DNA from: Alcaligenaceae bacterium
GTDB lineage: Bacteria > Pseudomonadota > Gammaproteobacteria > Burkholderiales > Burkholderiaceae_B
Length of the DNA: 64,000 bases
Reading direction: 5' to 3'
Assembly: GCA_029265795.1 (NCBI GenBank)
Contig: JAJUGV010000004.1
Location: 1 to 64,000, forward strand
The notes under the pieces are model-generated. The model had not been told where the DNA came from and ran no database searches. It saw only the letters and a list, made by a program, of their open reading frames with translations. Positions 27,961 to 38,758 of this stretch are shown one piece after another. A program made the translations under genes and the position numbers. Numbering within the stretch: the first letter of the stretch is position 1; every line of letters starts with the position of its first letter.

Positions 27961-29091
27961 ATGACCACTCACTTCAAGAAGACATGCAGGCTGGGTTCGG
28001 CGATCGGCCTGAGCGCGTTGCTGCTGGCCGGCTGCTCCTCCATGAACCAGATGCTGGGGCTGGAAGAGCCTGTCGATTACAAAAGTACGGTGTCCGGCGA
28101 CCCGCTGAGCATCCCGCCTGATCTCACACAGGCTAACCGGGACGCCCGCTATGTCGCGCCCGCCGGTGTTACCACCTTCTCCGAATATGCGGCTGCGCAA
28201 AGCAACCGCCCGGCGGTGGGTGAGACCCAGGTTCTTCCTCAGCACGAAGACATCGAGGTCAAGCGTGACGGCGACCTGCGCTGGTTGGTGGTCAGGCGAC
28301 CCGTCGAAGCCATTTACCCGCAACTGCTTGAGTTCTGGAACGATCAGGGCTTTACCATTCGCTCTGAAGACCCGCGCACGGGCCTTATTGAAACCGATTG
28401 GGCCGAAAACCGCGCCAAGATTCCGGAAGGTTGGATTCGTAAGGCTCTGGGGGCCATTATCGATCAGGTCTTCGACAGTGGAGAACGTGAACGCTTCCGC
28501 ATGCGCCTCGAGCGCGTGGGCGACGGTGTGAGCGAAATCTACATCAGCCACCAGCACATGTACGAGCAACCCGCCAGCGACGGTACCTCGTTCCGCTGGG
28601 TACACGGTAAAGAAGACCCGGGTCTGAATGCGGCGATGCTGGCGCGTCTCATGGTCTATCTGGGTACTGACGTTCAGCGGGCGAGCTCGATGGTGGCCGA
28701 AGCGGAAAAGGTCGATACGCGGCCATCGGTCGAGGCCTTGTCAGACGAAGTCGCCCTGGTGCTCTCCGAACCCTTCGACCGTGCATGGCGTCGTGTCGGT
28801 GTGGCCATTGATTCGGCGGGTTTCTCAGTGGAAGATCGCGACCGCTCCACAGGCGATTACTACATTCGCTATCTGGACGTCGACCTTGGCCAGAAGATCG
28901 AGCAGCCAAACATCTTCACTCGCATGTTCGGCGGCAAGAACACTGCCGAACCGGTTGCTTACCGCATTAATGTGAGCGAGCAGGGTAGCAGGTCTAGGGT
29001 CACCGTGAGGGATACCAACGGTGTAATGCAAGAAGACGACACCGCCAAGCGCATACTCGCGGTCCTGGTGGAGCATATGGCGGTTAACTGA
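27961..29091 (+). CDS. bamC: Outer-membrane assembly lipoprotein BamC
   Basis: A 376-residue lipoprotein. The signal peptide ends in the lipobox LLAGC (LLLAGCSSMNQMLGL), so it is anchored to the outer membrane by Cys23 or so. A flexible N-terminal stretch (VDYKSTVSGDPLSIPPDLTQ) is the region that contacts BamD in E. coli BamC. Two helix-grip (NlpB/DapX) domains follow. It starts 2 bp after dapA and is closed by a strong terminator. Confidence 0.93.
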   Translation: MTTHFKKTCRLGSAIGLSALLLAGCSSMNQMLGLEEPVDYKSTVSGDPLSIPPDLTQANRDARYVAPAGVTTFSEYAAAQSNRPAVGETQVLPQHEDIEVKRDGDLRWLVVRRPVEAIYPQLLEFWNDQGFTIRSEDPRTGLIETDWAENRAKIPEGWIRKALGAIIDQVFDSGERERFRMRLERVGDGVSEIYISHQHMYEQPASDGTSFRWVHGKEDPGLNAAMLARLMVYLGTDVQRASSMVAEAEKVDTRPSVEALSDEVALVLSEPFDRAWRRVGVAIDSAGFSVEDRDRSTGDYYIRYLDVDLGQKIEQPNIFTRMFGGKNTAEPVAYRINVSEQGSRSRVTVRDTNGVMQEDDTAKRILAVLVEHMAVN

Positions 29092-29114
29092 TCGCCACCC
29101 TGTCCAGGTATCAG

Positions 29115-29154
29115 AAAAGCTCCGGCCAATGCCTGCATCGGCCGGAGCTTTTTT
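29115..29154. terminator. Bidirectional terminator between bamC and roxA
   Basis: A perfect 13-bp stem (AAAAGCTCCGGCC/GGCCGGAGCTTTT) with a 12-nt loop and a run of six T on the plus strand and four or more T on the minus strand. It lies between convergent genes. Confidence 0.9.
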
Positions 29155-29155
29155 A

Positions 29156-30346
29156 TCAGTCTTCCAAATAATGCAACCAGCCTTCCGCTATCCAATCGCG
29201 CAGGGCGGCCTCTTCCTTGGGCTTTAATTTCGCTAGCAGTTGGTCGGAACACACCAGGACACGCTCGTCGGCGAGTTCGCGCATACGCCGACTGGCTTTC
29301 ACCGGTGCGACTTCGCCATTGATATAAAGCTCCTTGTCGTAGTACATCATGCGGGTACAGCGGTCTAGCTCGAATCGGCCTGTTGCGGGCAAGGGCTCTT
29401 CATCCGGCAGAATATCGTCGCCGGGGATGAAATAGGCATTATTCGGCAGTTCGGTCAGCCATTGCCCCAGGAAGCGTGCCGCCTGCTTGCGGCCCATCGG
29501 GAGTTTTCGGGTGACGTCAACAGTGGTGTCTATCAGGTTCTGGGGCAGCTCTGCCGGTGTGGTGGTGGCCGGCGTGCCAGGGTCCTTGTAGGTGTCGTCC
29601 AGCACAGGCCCGGGGATAACGGGTCGGGCATATAAGCCGTCGTCGTTACCCAGATTGGCCATGAGCTGGTCAGATACTGCATGCAGCATGCCGTAGGCGA
29701 GGGCGCCGTGTGCCGGAGCCCGAAAGCCGATAGATATGGTCATGCAGTTGTGGGTTTCTGCAATCCCGTCGTGAGCCACGTGCGGAGGGAGGTACAGCAT
29801 GTCGCCGGGTTCGAGCACAAATTCCTGTTCAGCCTCAAACCGTTGCAGGATCTTGCAGGGTAGGCCGGGAATAAGGTCCAGATCGGCCTGCTGGCTGATG
29901 CGCCAGCGGCGCTTCCCGTGGCCTTGCAGCAGGAAGACGTCGTAGCTGTCGAAATGTGGGCCCACGCCGCCGCCTTTGGTGGCCACGCTGATCATGACAT
30001 CATCCAGCCGCGCGTCGGAAATGAACCGAAAGCGACGCATGAGTTCGGCCATGCCGTCGTCATGCAGGTCCACGCTCTGAGCAAGAACCGTCCAACCGGG
30101 CTGGCGGGCGGAAGGCAGCTTCTTGAAGGGGCCCGTGTCCATCTTCCAGGTGTCGTCTTCCTGCCAAATCATTCTGGACTCCACCTCTTCGCGTTTCACA
30201 AGATTGCGGATGTCCACAGGGCGCAGGTTGGGCTGATAGTCGGGAATGGCCTGGCGCACCAGCAGAGGCTGCTTTTGCCAGTAGCGGGTCATGAACTCCT
30301 GCGGAGTGAGCCCGCCGAGCAGGATAAGAGGTTGGTCGATATTCAT
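29156..30346 (-). CDS. roxA: Ribosomal protein uL16 3-hydroxylase (RoxA/YcfD-like)
   Basis: A 396-residue cupin-type Fe(II)/2-oxoglutarate oxygenase. The metal triad is visible as His131 and Asp133 ([11 protein letters not shown]) and a later His in [11 protein letters not shown]; a C-terminal winged-helix-like region follows. E. coli YcfD hydroxylates an arginine of ribosomal protein uL16. The ATG overlaps the mutS stop (ATGA), so it is translationally coupled to mutS. Confidence 0.88.
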   Translation of the reverse strand: MNIDQPLILLGGLTPQEFMTRYWQKQPLLVRQAIPDYQPNLRPVDIRNLVKREEVESRMIWQEDDTWKMDTGPFKKLPSARQPGWTVLAQSVDLHDDGMAELMRRFRFISDARLDDVMISVATKGGGVGPHFDSYDVFLLQGHGKRRWRISQQADLDLIPGLPCKILQRFEAEQEFVLEPGDMLYLPPHVAHDGIAETHNCMTISIGFRAPAHGALAYGMLHAVSDQLMANLGNDDGLYARPVIPGPVLDDTYKDPGTPATTTPAELPQNLIDTTVDVTRKLPMGRKQAARFLGQWLTELPNNAYFIPGDDILPDEEPLPATGRFELDRCTRMMYYDKELYINGEVAPVKASRRMRELADERVLVCSDQLLAKLKPKEEAALRDWIAEGWLHYLED

Positions 30347-33000
30347 GATGAAATTTCTTCGTGTAGTGCGTAGAGCAGGTCGAGCGCTTCGCGTGGGCTC
30401 AGGCTGTCGGGGTCGATGTCGAGCAGTTTATCCCGCAGGGAAAGCGCGCGTTCTACCTCGGGGTGTGTGCTGCCGGCTGAGTCGGACGTGTCGCGTGAGT
30501 CGTTGTCGGCCGGGTCCTCGCCGGCGCTACCCGCCCCAAACAGATCGAGCTGCGGGGTGGCGACACCTAGGGCTTCGAGACGCGACAGTTCGCGGCTTGC
30601 ATGCCGGATGACCGGCGCAGGAATACCGGCACGTTGCGCGACCTGAATACCGTAGCTGCGGCTGGCGGGGCCTGGTCGCACTTCATGCAGGAATACGATG
30701 CCTGCCGACGATTCAGCGGCGGCCAGGTGCACATTGGCAGCTGTGGGGGCTTCAGATGGAAGCCGGGTTAACTCGAAATAATGGGTGGCGAACAGGGTAA
30801 GCGCTTGATTATGGTGTAGAAGCCGGTGTGCAATCGCCCAGGCGAGCGCCAGGCCATCGTAGGTGGACGTGCCGCGTCCGATCTCGTCCATGAGCACAAG
30901 ACTGTGGGTGGTGCTGGACTGCAGAATCGCCGCGGCCTCAGTCATTTCCATCATGAAGGTGGAGCGCCCACCCGCCAGATCGTCACCCGCGCCGATACGG
31001 GTGAAAATACGGTCAATATCACCGATGCGCGCCGTTGTAGCGGGAACGAAGCTGCCCGTTCGCGCCAGCAGGGCTATGAGGGCTACCTGACGCATGTAGG
31101 TGGACTTTCCGCCCATGTTGGGGCCGGTAATCAGCAGCATGCGCTGGGCCGGCGCCAGTGTGCAGTCGTTGGGCGTGAAGCGCTCGATGCTACGCTCGAC
31201 CACGGGATGGCGTCCTGCTTCGATCACGATTTCCGCCGCGTCGGTGAGCTCGGGTGCGACCCAATCATTATCACGGGCATGTAAGGCCAGCGACGCAAGG
31301 GCGTCGATTTGCGCCAGTGCCGAGGCGCAGGCGCTTAGCGAGCTTGCGTATTCCACCATCGTGTCGAGCAATTGGTCGTACAACCACTTTTCGCGGGTCA
31401 AACTGCGCTCTTGGGCCGAAAGCACTTTGTCTTCCCAGGTCTTAAGCTCGGGCGTGATAAAGCGTTCCGAATTCTTGAGCGTCTGACGACGGCGATATTC
31501 GTCCGGCACCTTGTCTGCCTGGCCTCGGGAAACTTCGATGAAGAAGCCATGAACGCGGTTGTATTCCACGCGCAGGTTGGGAATTCCAGTCCGTTCGCGC
31601 TCGCGTGCTTCCAGTTCCATCAGGAATTCGCCGCTATCAGTGGCCAGGCGACGCAGGTCGTCCAGCTCAGCGTCATATCCGGCAGCCAATACCCCACCAT
31701 CGCGCACCTGGGCCGCCGGCTCTTCGGCAATTGCACGTGCGAGTAGTTGTGTCGCATCGGGATCTACCGCCAGCTGCGTACGCAAGTGTTGCAACGACTC
31801 ACCCCCGCGGTAGCGTTGAGCCAGCAACTGTATGAGTTCCGGCAACTGCTGCAGACAGTCGCGCAGACTCGCCAGCTCGCGGGGGCGTACGGAGCGCAGC
31901 CACAGCCTGGTGGCAATTCGCTCAAGGTCCGGCATTCGTTTCAGATGGCGGCGCAATATATCCAGAGGTTCCTCAGCTTCCAAACCCTCTGCCGGCTCGG
32001 GTGACAACAGCGAGGTAATGACATTTTGGCGTTCCAGTACCGCCTGCCTGTTGCGCAGAGGTTGATGCAGCCAGCGGCGTAGCAGACGGCTGCCCATTGG
32101 GGTGGCGCAGTGGTCCAGCACAGAGAAAAGAGTAGGGCCGTCTTCGCCGCTGATGGTGTCAGTGATCTCGAGGTTGCGCCGAGTTACGGGATCCAGGACA
32201 ACATACTCGCCGCCGTGGTCAACTTGAATCCCATGCACATGTTCCAGCGCCTGGCTTTGCGTGTGACTGACATAGCGCAGCAGCGCTCCGGCTGCACACG
32301 CTGCGACCGGGACCTCTGACAGCCCCAAGCCTTGCAGACCCTGTACCTTGAAATGCGTTTCCAGGACATGAGTGGCACTATCCAGCTCGAAATGCCAGTC
32401 GGGGATGCGGCTGAGCGTCGCCTGGCTATCGGGCAGTTCGCGGGCGTTTTCGGCGCAGACCAGTTCGGCCGGATCGACCCGGTGCAGCTCGGTTTCCAGC
32501 ATGTCCGGGGCGCATTCGGTAACGCGAAATTCCCCGTTGGCGACATTCATCCAGGCAAGCCCGCAGCGTTCCCGCCGACCCTTGCCCTGGGCCCATACCG
32601 CTGCAATCATGCGATCGGCCTTGCTGGGCAACAGCGCATCGTCTGTCAGTGTTCCCGGCGTCACGATACGCACGATTTTCCGTTCTACCGGCCCTTTGCT
32701 GGTTGCCGGATCGCCGACCTGTTCGCAGATGGCAATGGATTCGCCGAGCGCGACCAGCCGTGCCAAATAGCTTTCGACTGAGTGAAAGGGCACGCCGGCC
32801 ATTGGGACGGGCTCGCCGTTGGACATTCCACGCTTGGCCAGTGTCAGATTTAGCAGCCGCGCGCCGCGTTCCGCGTCTTCGTAGAACAATTCATAGAAGT
32901 CACCCATACGGTAGAACAGCAAATGCTCGCCCGCCTGCGCTTTTAAGCGAAGGTATTGCTGCATCATGGGAGTGTGGCCGGAGAGATCGGGTTGCGTCAT
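30343..33000 (-). CDS. mutS: DNA mismatch repair protein MutS
   Basis: An 885-residue mismatch sensor ATPase. The mismatch-binding Phe-x-Glu is in [11 protein letters not shown] near residue 35, Walker A is GPNMGGKST, and Walker B is [13 protein letters not shown]. Start placed at ATG 33000 ([13 protein letters not shown]), which matches the family N terminus; a longer in-frame extension to 33063 is not family-like. It is followed by roxA with overlapping codons. Confidence 0.96.
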   Translation of the reverse strand: MTQPDLSGHTPMMQQYLRLKAQAGEHLLFYRMGDFYELFYEDAERGARLLNLTLAKRGMSNGEPVPMAGVPFHSVESYLARLVALGESIAICEQVGDPATSKGPVERKIVRIVTPGTLTDDALLPSKADRMIAAVWAQGKGRRERCGLAWMNVANGEFRVTECAPDMLETELHRVDPAELVCAENARELPDSQATLSRIPDWHFELDSATHVLETHFKVQGLQGLGLSEVPVAACAAGALLRYVSHTQSQALEHVHGIQVDHGGEYVVLDPVTRRNLEITDTISGEDGPTLFSVLDHCATPMGSRLLRRWLHQPLRNRQAVLERQNVITSLLSPEPAEGLEAEEPLDILRRHLKRMPDLERIATRLWLRSVRPRELASLRDCLQQLPELIQLLAQRYRGGESLQHLRTQLAVDPDATQLLARAIAEEPAAQVRDGGVLAAGYDAELDDLRRLATDSGEFLMELEARERERTGIPNLRVEYNRVHGFFIEVSRGQADKVPDEYRRRQTLKNSERFITPELKTWEDKVLSAQERSLTREKWLYDQLLDTMVEYASSLSACASALAQIDALASLALHARDNDWVAPELTDAAEIVIEAGRHPVVERSIERFTPNDCTLAPAQRMLLITGPNMGGKSTYMRQVALIALLARTGSFVPATTARIGDIDRIFTRIGAGDDLAGGRSTFMMEMTEAAAILQSSTTHSLVLMDEIGRGTSTYDGLALAWAIAHRLLHHNQALTLFATHYFELTRLPSEAPTAANVHLAAAESSAGIVFLHEVRPGPASRSYGIQVAQRAGIPAPVIRHASRELSRLEALGVATPQLDLFGAGSAGEDPADNDSRDTSDSAGSTHPEVERALSLRDKLLDIDPDSLSPREALDLLYALHEEISS

Positions 33001-33136
33001 CAAGAACCAGAGAAAATACGTGTGACGCCGGCGCAGTGCGGGCCAGGACATGGGCCGTGGCACCCGTATTGCGCCGGCCGGGAAAGTGAGCTCGAAAACG
33101 GCATTGTAGTAAGGAACCGGCTTCGTAGCGGCATCC

Positions 33137-33847
33137 TCAGTCTAGCGACAGTAGGGCGTCTAGATCCTGAATAGTGATTTTGCGCTGGCCTGATTGGCGT
33201 ATCCAGCCGGCCGCTTCAAATTCCCCAAGTCGGCGACTGACTGTTTCAGGGGTGGTGCCCAGGAAAGAGGCGAGATGGCGTCGGCTCATGGGCAGAGAGA
33301 ACTCCGCAGAGCCTTCCTGTTGCGCCAGTCCTGCCAGGTACTGTGCCAGACGGGCGTTGATCGAGGCCGTAGCAATGGCAGCCGTCTGTTTTTCGCTGGT
33401 GTCTAGGCGGCGTGACAACTCTGCAAGCATGTGCAGGCTGATGTCCGGATACTGCAGGAGCAGTTCTCGCAGGTCCACCTGACGAATGGTGCAGACTTGC
33501 GAGGCCTGCATGGCCTGGGCATAGGAGTCGTGGCTGCTGGAAGAGAACAGTGCGAGCTCGCCGGCGAAATCCCCTGGTTCCAAAATGCGCACGAGCTGTT
33601 CCTTACCGGTTTCGGCCAGCCTGTACACCTTGATTCGGCCTGTGTGAACGATGAACAGGCTGTCGGATGATTCGCCGGCCCGGTGAATGAATTGCCCTCG
33701 TTCGTAGTCACGCATACGAGCTTTGTTGGAGATGACCGTGAGCGCTTCCGGGGAGAGATGATTAAACACGGGAACATGAGACACACATAGGGCAGGGATG
33801 TGCTCATGATGGGCATCGGCATGTAGGGAAGCAGGGGTGTTCTTCAT
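33137..33847 (-). CDS. Crp/Fnr-family transcriptional regulator
   Basis: A 236-residue regulator: cyclic-nucleotide-binding-type beta roll (residues about 25-145) and an HTH_Crp domain with recognition helix TPETVSRRL near residue 195. The E-x-x-S-R pattern is that of Fnr-type proteins that read TTGAT half-sites. The N-terminal region has only one cysteine (near residue 21), so it cannot hold an Fnr [4Fe-4S] cluster; Dnr-like or other sensing is possible. It follows the hydroquinone reductase gene by 7 bp on the same strand. Confidence 0.88.
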   Translation of the reverse strand: MKNTPASLHADAHHEHIPALCVSHVPVFNHLSPEALTVISNKARMRDYERGQFIHRAGESSDSLFIVHTGRIKVYRLAETGKEQLVRILEPGDFAGELALFSSSSHDSYAQAMQASQVCTIRQVDLRELLLQYPDISLHMLAELSRRLDTSEKQTAAIATASINARLAQYLAGLAQQEGSAEFSLPMSRRHLASFLGTTPETVSRRLGEFEAAGWIRQSGQRKITIQDLDALLSLD

Positions 33848-33854
33848 GCCGGAA

Positions 33855-34835
33855 TCATGCCGGGATGTTCCGGTCTGACGGTCGTTGCAGATCCAATACC
33901 GGCCCCAGGGGAACAATACCGTTCGGATTAATGCTCTTGTGGCTGCGGTAATAGTGCTGTTTGATATGGTCGAAATTGACCGTTTGTGCCACGCCCGGCC
34001 ATTGATAGAGTTCGCGTGTATAGCTCCAAAGATTCGGGTAGTCCACCAACCGCTTCAAATTGCATTTGAAATGCCCGTGATAGACGGAGTCAAAGCGAAT
34101 AAGGGTGGTGAACAGTCGCCAGTCGGCTTCGGTAATACGGTCGCCAACGAGATAGCGCTGGCGGGCAAGCCGGGCCTCGAGCTTGCCCAGATAGGAAAAC
34201 AGATTTTCGACTTCCTGCTCGTAGACTTCCTGTTGCGTGGCGAAGCCGACTTTGTACACGCCGTTATTGATGGCGTCATAGACTTCTGCATTGATCGCAT
34301 CTATCTGAGGCAGTAGTTCTGCGGGAGCATAGTCGCCTTGCGCAGCGCCGACTCCGTCAAACGCCGAATTCAGCATGCGGATGATCTCGGCCGATTCATT
34401 ATTCACGATGGTGTTGCTCTTCAGGTCCCATAGCACCGGTACGGTCACGCGCCCGCTATAGCCCGGCTCGGCATGCAAATACACTTCGTAGAGATACCGT
34501 GCTTGGGCCACGGGGTCTTTCACCACTCCCGGAGCCGGCTCGAATGTCCATCCATGATCGCCCATATACGGGTTCACCACCGAAACACTGATCATGTCCT
34601 GTAGGCCTTTCAGGGCGCGGAAGATCAGAACACGGTTGGCCCAAGGGCAGGCCAGCGATACATAAAGGTGATAGCGTCCCGCTTCGGCCTTGAAGCCGCC
34701 GGCGCCGCTCGGGCCGGGCGTGCCGTCCGGCGTGACCCAATTGCGGAATTGGGCGTCGCTGCGCACGAACCGGCCCCCCGTACTGCTGGTGTCATACCAT
34801 TGATCGTGCCATTTGCCGTCTATCAGTAATCCCAT
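33855..34835 (-). CDS. Glutathionyl-hydroquinone reductase (YqjG-like GST)
   Basis: A 326-residue xi-class glutathione transferase that reduces glutathionyl-hydroquinones to hydroquinones. The N-terminal catalytic motif LACPWANR carries the Cys nucleophile near residue 63, and VPVLWDLKSNTIVNNESAEI is the glutathione-binding region. Length matches E. coli YqjG (328). It is upstream of and probably co-transcribed with the Crp/Fnr gene. Confidence 0.92.
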   Translation of the reverse strand: MGLLIDGKWHDQWYDTSSTGGRFVRSDAQFRNWVTPDGTPGPSGAGGFKAEAGRYHLYVSLACPWANRVLIFRALKGLQDMISVSVVNPYMGDHGWTFEPAPGVVKDPVAQARYLYEVYLHAEPGYSGRVTVPVLWDLKSNTIVNNESAEIIRMLNSAFDGVGAAQGDYAPAELLPQIDAINAEVYDAINNGVYKVGFATQQEVYEQEVENLFSYLGKLEARLARQRYLVGDRITEADWRLFTTLIRFDSVYHGHFKCNLKRLVDYPNLWSYTRELYQWPGVAQTVNFDHIKQHYYRSHKSINPNGIVPLGPVLDLQRPSDRNIPA

Positions 34836-34871
34836 GACTGGCCCCCATTTATTGAATGCTTACGAGGGGCT

Positions 34872-36821
34872 TCAGGCCTCCATTGCGGGCAGTGCAATGG
34901 TGAATGTCGAGCCCCGCCCCTGAATGCTGCTGGCAGTTATTGTGCCCCCATGACGCTCGATGGTAATACGTACGAACGCGAGCCCCAAGCCTGCACCGCT
35001 GGTTTCAGCGGGCATCTCTGCCGTTACGCGAGCAAAAGGTTCGAATATGCGGCCAAGCTGGTGTTCAGGGATACCGGGCCCCTGATCCTGAATCGCGATC
35101 TCCCAGGTAGCGCCCTTACGGGCGAGCCTGCAGTGCACTGTTGTATGTTCAGGGCTGTACTTGACGGCGTTGTCTAATAAATTGCGCAGTGCTCTTCCCA
35201 GAAGCTGGTGATCTCCTTCAACCCAGGCGGGCTCTGACGGTACGTTCGGCATTACGCTGATGCTGCGCCGGCGGCTGACTTCCCACCCAGCATCGCAGGC
35301 TTCCTGCAACAGGCCCCCCAGGTCCAGGAGGCGCTTATTAAGCGGCAGACACTCCGCTCGTTCCAGTTGCACAAAACCATCCATTAATGCAAGTGTGTCT
35401 GCGGCACGCTGTTCAATGCGGCTCAGCAGGGCTTGTGTGTCGCGGCTCTCAGGCTCACGGCGCTGCATCTCGATCAGCGCGAGAATGGCATTCTGTGGTG
35501 CACGTGCGTCGTGCGACAGGAAGCGCAAAGTCTCTTCACGCTTTTGTTGTGCGTGCCGGAAGCGGGCAATCGCCTGATGCAGCAACCGGACCCGCGCGGG
35601 TAAAGAGCGATCGACCGTGATGGGCATGGCGTCGCCGATGACGCCCGCATTCCCCGGAATGGCGCGTCGCAGGTGTTGAAGCTCACGGTCGATATGTTGC
35701 AACGAGGCCTCCTGGCTGCGCCAACTCCATAACGGGAAAGCCAAAGCGATGCCAATTAAGCCGCTGGTGACGGGCAACCACACGTGAGTGGAAATGAGTA
35801 GAACAACGGCCAGCAGTGCCCATAGCGAAATGATGCTGAGGGTCGCAAGAAAAGAATGCCGCGGTGAAAAGCGCCTGACTGCTAGGCAGGTAAGCAGGAC
35901 CGGCAGAGCATTCAGAAGGGCGGACGCCCAGGCCGGCAGTGTGCGAATCCACGTGTCGTGTTTCAGCGCCAGCATGCCGTTTGCCATGATTTCCACACCG
36001 GACATGGTCTGGCCGTCTGTTGTCATGGGGGTGGGATATGTATCTCCGAGGCCCGAACTCCATGCCCCGACAAGGACCAGGCGGTCGCGGAAGTGATCGC
36101 TCGGGACATCGCCACGCAACACGGAGGCGTAGGAGTAGAAGGGAAAGTGGCCGGCCGGCGCCCGAAAGGGGATGCGTAGGCTATCGTCGGGGCGAATGGA
36201 TTTTTCGGACTGGCCATGCATGGCGACAACAAAGTGCTGCACGCTGCGGTTATCCGAAAGCGTGCGTTGCAGTGTCAGTGAGCGGACAGTGCCATCGCTA
36301 TCGGGATAAATATTGATGTAACCCAGCCCCGCTGCGGCATTCGCCAGGACCGGCAGCGGCATATGCAGGCCTTGCGGCGCTCCAGGCTGATGCATAATGA
36401 AGGTTGGCAGCACCACACGCCCGTGTTGCGTGACGGCCTGTGCGAAAGCATGGTCGCCTTCAGGGTTGTCGGGATTCGGTTCACTGAAGACGATGTCGAA
36501 GCCTACGCGCCTGGCTTCACTTAACCGGCCCAATAATTCGGCGTGAACGCTGCGGTGCCAGGGCCATCTCCCCAACGCATCAATGCTGCCATCGTCTATG
36601 GCAATGATGACAATGTCATTGTCCCCCGGGTCGTTCGGCCAGGCTCGCAGCACGCCGTCATAAAAGGTGTCGTCAAGCCGTGCTATGCCGGTCTGTTCGC
36701 TATAGAGGCCGACCAGCAGCGTTGTCAGGACTGTCAGGAATGTAATCGCCAGCCATTCCGCATGAACCCGTTTTTCGAGTGAACTCCAAAACGTGGTGTC
36801 GGAATCCGGGTGGCTGGGCAT
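34872..36821 (-). CDS. CHASE2-domain sensor histidine kinase
   Basis: A 649-residue kinase. One N-terminal membrane helix (residues about 22-40), a periplasmic CHASE2 domain (about 45-290), then three membrane helices (about 298-365) and a cytoplasmic kinase core. The phospho-acceptor is His437 in FLSHDARAPQ; the N box is NLLDNAVKYS, with DQGPGIPE and GAGLGLAFV completing the ATP site. It is last in an operon with the FecR/LysM and response-regulator genes, so the regulator is its probable partner. Signal unknown. Confidence 0.92.
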   Translation of the reverse strand: MPSHPDSDTTFWSSLEKRVHAEWLAITFLTVLTTLLVGLYSEQTGIARLDDTFYDGVLRAWPNDPGDNDIVIIAIDDGSIDALGRWPWHRSVHAELLGRLSEARRVGFDIVFSEPNPDNPEGDHAFAQAVTQHGRVVLPTFIMHQPGAPQGLHMPLPVLANAAAGLGYINIYPDSDGTVRSLTLQRTLSDNRSVQHFVVAMHGQSEKSIRPDDSLRIPFRAPAGHFPFYSYASVLRGDVPSDHFRDRLVLVGAWSSGLGDTYPTPMTTDGQTMSGVEIMANGMLALKHDTWIRTLPAWASALLNALPVLLTCLAVRRFSPRHSFLATLSIISLWALLAVVLLISTHVWLPVTSGLIGIALAFPLWSWRSQEASLQHIDRELQHLRRAIPGNAGVIGDAMPITVDRSLPARVRLLHQAIARFRHAQQKREETLRFLSHDARAPQNAILALIEMQRREPESRDTQALLSRIEQRAADTLALMDGFVQLERAECLPLNKRLLDLGGLLQEACDAGWEVSRRRSISVMPNVPSEPAWVEGDHQLLGRALRNLLDNAVKYSPEHTTVHCRLARKGATWEIAIQDQGPGIPEHQLGRIFEPFARVTAEMPAETSGAGLGLAFVRITIERHGGTITASSIQGRGSTFTIALPAMEA

Positions 36822-36828
36822 GATGGGC

Positions 36829-37935
36829 TCAGTAAGCGTTCAAATACACCTGCCCGCCGTGTCCGGCTACCACGGGCCGGCCATTGCTGCTGAGCAGCAC
36901 CGGTTGACCTTCAAACGAGCGGGCGGCGTCGGGACCCATGAGGTTATCGGGACCAATTGCCCGAACCAGCACATACTGAGTGCCCGGCCCATAAGCGGAG
37001 AAATGAATGTCTTCGACCGACGCAAAGTGTTGGCTGGAGCGTGGACGGGTCCCATCGGGATCGTCTGCGACGCGCACAAGATAGCCGGAAGCGCCGGGTA
37101 CCGGCTGAACGCTTATTTGCCATCCGCGCGGGCCACGTTCAGGTTCACCCAGTTCGGGTGCGGCAGGCAGATTGCGTACGGTACCCATGACGCCATCCGC
37201 ACCGGTCAGCACACCTTGGCCGGGGCGCAGCAATGCCTTCCCGAAGCTGGCTGCACCCAGGTGAGCAAGCCCGCTCAAGACTTCCGTCTGTGCACTCGAG
37301 CTATCGCGATGTACCCGCAGCCGTGTGCCCCGCACCCCGGTAATGGCGACAGGGGTACGAATCTCAAACCGGCCGACTCCTGTGTTTTGCGGTGCCACCC
37401 ACGACTCCACTGACCCTTTTTCAACAGAAAGTATCGTGTCCGTAAGCCCGGTGCCCTTGAAGGCCTGCAGTCGCTCGATGGCAATGGTGGAGCTTCCCGG
37501 CAAAGTCAGCGTGCTGCCGTCAGTCAGCTGGACAGTGGCGAATGCACCGGCTGCCGTCGCCAATGAGCCGCCTTCTGGTAGTTCCTGACCGGTATATGCC
37601 CGATTGCCGTTGATGAGGACCTGGCCACTGGTATGCAGCAAGCGAGCAGGTGCTGGCTCTTCAGGAATCATGGAAAATGGAATGCGCAGGACTTTACCGA
37701 TAGGTAAGGCCAGTGTGTCGGCGACATGGTTGATTTGCTGCAGAGCGGGCCAGTTCTGAGGTGAGCTTGTATACCTCAGCGAGAGCTCCAGCAAGGTATC
37801 GCCCTTCACCACACGATAGAGAAAGTCATCACCGTCGGCGCCGGCGGGCTGCGCCGAAAGCGCGGTGGGGACGAATGTGATTAGGGCGAAGAGGCATTTC
37901 ACCAGTGTGCCGCGCAGGGCCGGAGTCAGTGTCAT
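36829..37935 (-). CDS. FecR-domain protein with LysM domain
   Basis: A 368-residue exported protein. Signal peptide residues about 1-28 (cleavage after ALSA), LysM near 38-87 (YRVVKGDTLLELSLRY), a FecR domain around 120-225 (TVQLTDGSTLTLPGSSTI, then AITGVRGTRLRV), and a C-terminal Fn3-like region. LysM suggests peptidoglycan anchoring in the periplasm, where FecR could meet the CHASE2 domain of the kinase. The ATG overlaps the response-regulator stop; the kinase follows after 7 bp. Confidence 0.88.
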   Translation of the reverse strand: MTLTPALRGTLVKCLFALITFVPTALSAQPAGADGDDFLYRVVKGDTLLELSLRYTSSPQNWPALQQINHVADTLALPIGKVLRIPFSMIPEEPAPARLLHTSGQVLINGNRAYTGQELPEGGSLATAAGAFATVQLTDGSTLTLPGSSTIAIERLQAFKGTGLTDTILSVEKGSVESWVAPQNTGVGRFEIRTPVAITGVRGTRLRVHRDSSSAQTEVLSGLAHLGAASFGKALLRPGQGVLTGADGVMGTVRNLPAAPELGEPERGPRGWQISVQPVPGASGYLVRVADDPDGTRPRSSQHFASVEDIHFSAYGPGTQYVLVRAIGPDNLMGPDAARSFEGQPVLLSSNGRPVVAGHGGQVYLNAY

Positions 37936-38648
37936 AGCGTGTCGTTATGGGAGGGGTCGTTGCTGCCTAGCAGTTCCAGCCGGTAGCCCAATGCATAGGA
38001 GGCGCTGAGTCGCACACCGTTCTCAGGCTTTAGCTGCAGTTTGCGGCGGATATTCGACAGATGGGTGTCTATGGTGCGGGAAGTAGCAGGGATGTCGCGG
38101 TTCCATACCGAGCTGCTGAGTACGTCACGCGAGAACAACTGGCCGGGGTTACGCAGAAAAAGCAGTGCTAGCTCGAATTCCTTCGGTGCCAGCTCGACCG
38201 CCTCCCCATTGAGTTCGATGCGTCCGTTGGCGGGATCGACCTGATATACCGCACAGCGAAATGGCGTATCCTGGACAGGCAGCCTTGCGGTGCGCCGTGC
38301 CAACGCCTGTACGCGGGCGAGCAGTTCGGCTTCACGCACGGGTTTGATGATGTAGTCGTCTGCTCCGGCATGCAGAGCCGCAACCAAGTCACTTTCTTCG
38401 CTGCGATTCGTGACGAAAATCACTGGAATGTCGTGGCCTAGGTTAGAGCGCACCCAACGCAGGACATCGAAGCCGGAAATGTCAGGGAGTTCCCAATCAA
38501 TTAGCAGGAAGTCGAAAGTTTTTTTAGCAAGCGCTGCCAGATAGTCTCTTCCGTTTGGAAATACCGTACACCGATGCCCCATTTTGGAAATGATGGACTG
38601 AATCAGTTCACCCTGGGCGAAATCATCCTCAACCGAAGCGATGTGCAT
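37932..38648 (-). CDS. OmpR-type response regulator
   Basis: A 238-residue regulator with a receiver domain (phospho-acceptor Asp51 in LLIDWELPD, acidic pair at residues 8-9, Lys in IIKPVREAEL) and a C-terminal winged helix (Trans_reg_C; SRDVLSSSVWNRDIPATSRT). It heads a three-gene operon with the FecR/LysM protein and CHASE2 kinase. Divergent from an unknown membrane-protein gene, which is a candidate target. Confidence 0.93.
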   Translation of the reverse strand: MHIASVEDDFAQGELIQSIISKMGHRCTVFPNGRDYLAALAKKTFDFLLIDWELPDISGFDVLRWVRSNLGHDIPVIFVTNRSEESDLVAALHAGADDYIIKPVREAELLARVQALARRTARLPVQDTPFRCAVYQVDPANGRIELNGEAVELAPKEFELALLFLRNPGQLFSRDVLSSSVWNRDIPATSRTIDTHLSNIRRKLQLKPENGVRLSASYALGYRLELLGSNDPSHNDTL

Positions 38649-38758
38649 GCAGAAGCCAAGTCGTTTTTATAAGAGTTCAAGGTTCGTCTTCCTGTAATGA
38701 TACTGGATGGAATGTTTTGTCACGAGTCGTGGCAGCCAACTATCGGGGATATCCGCTG

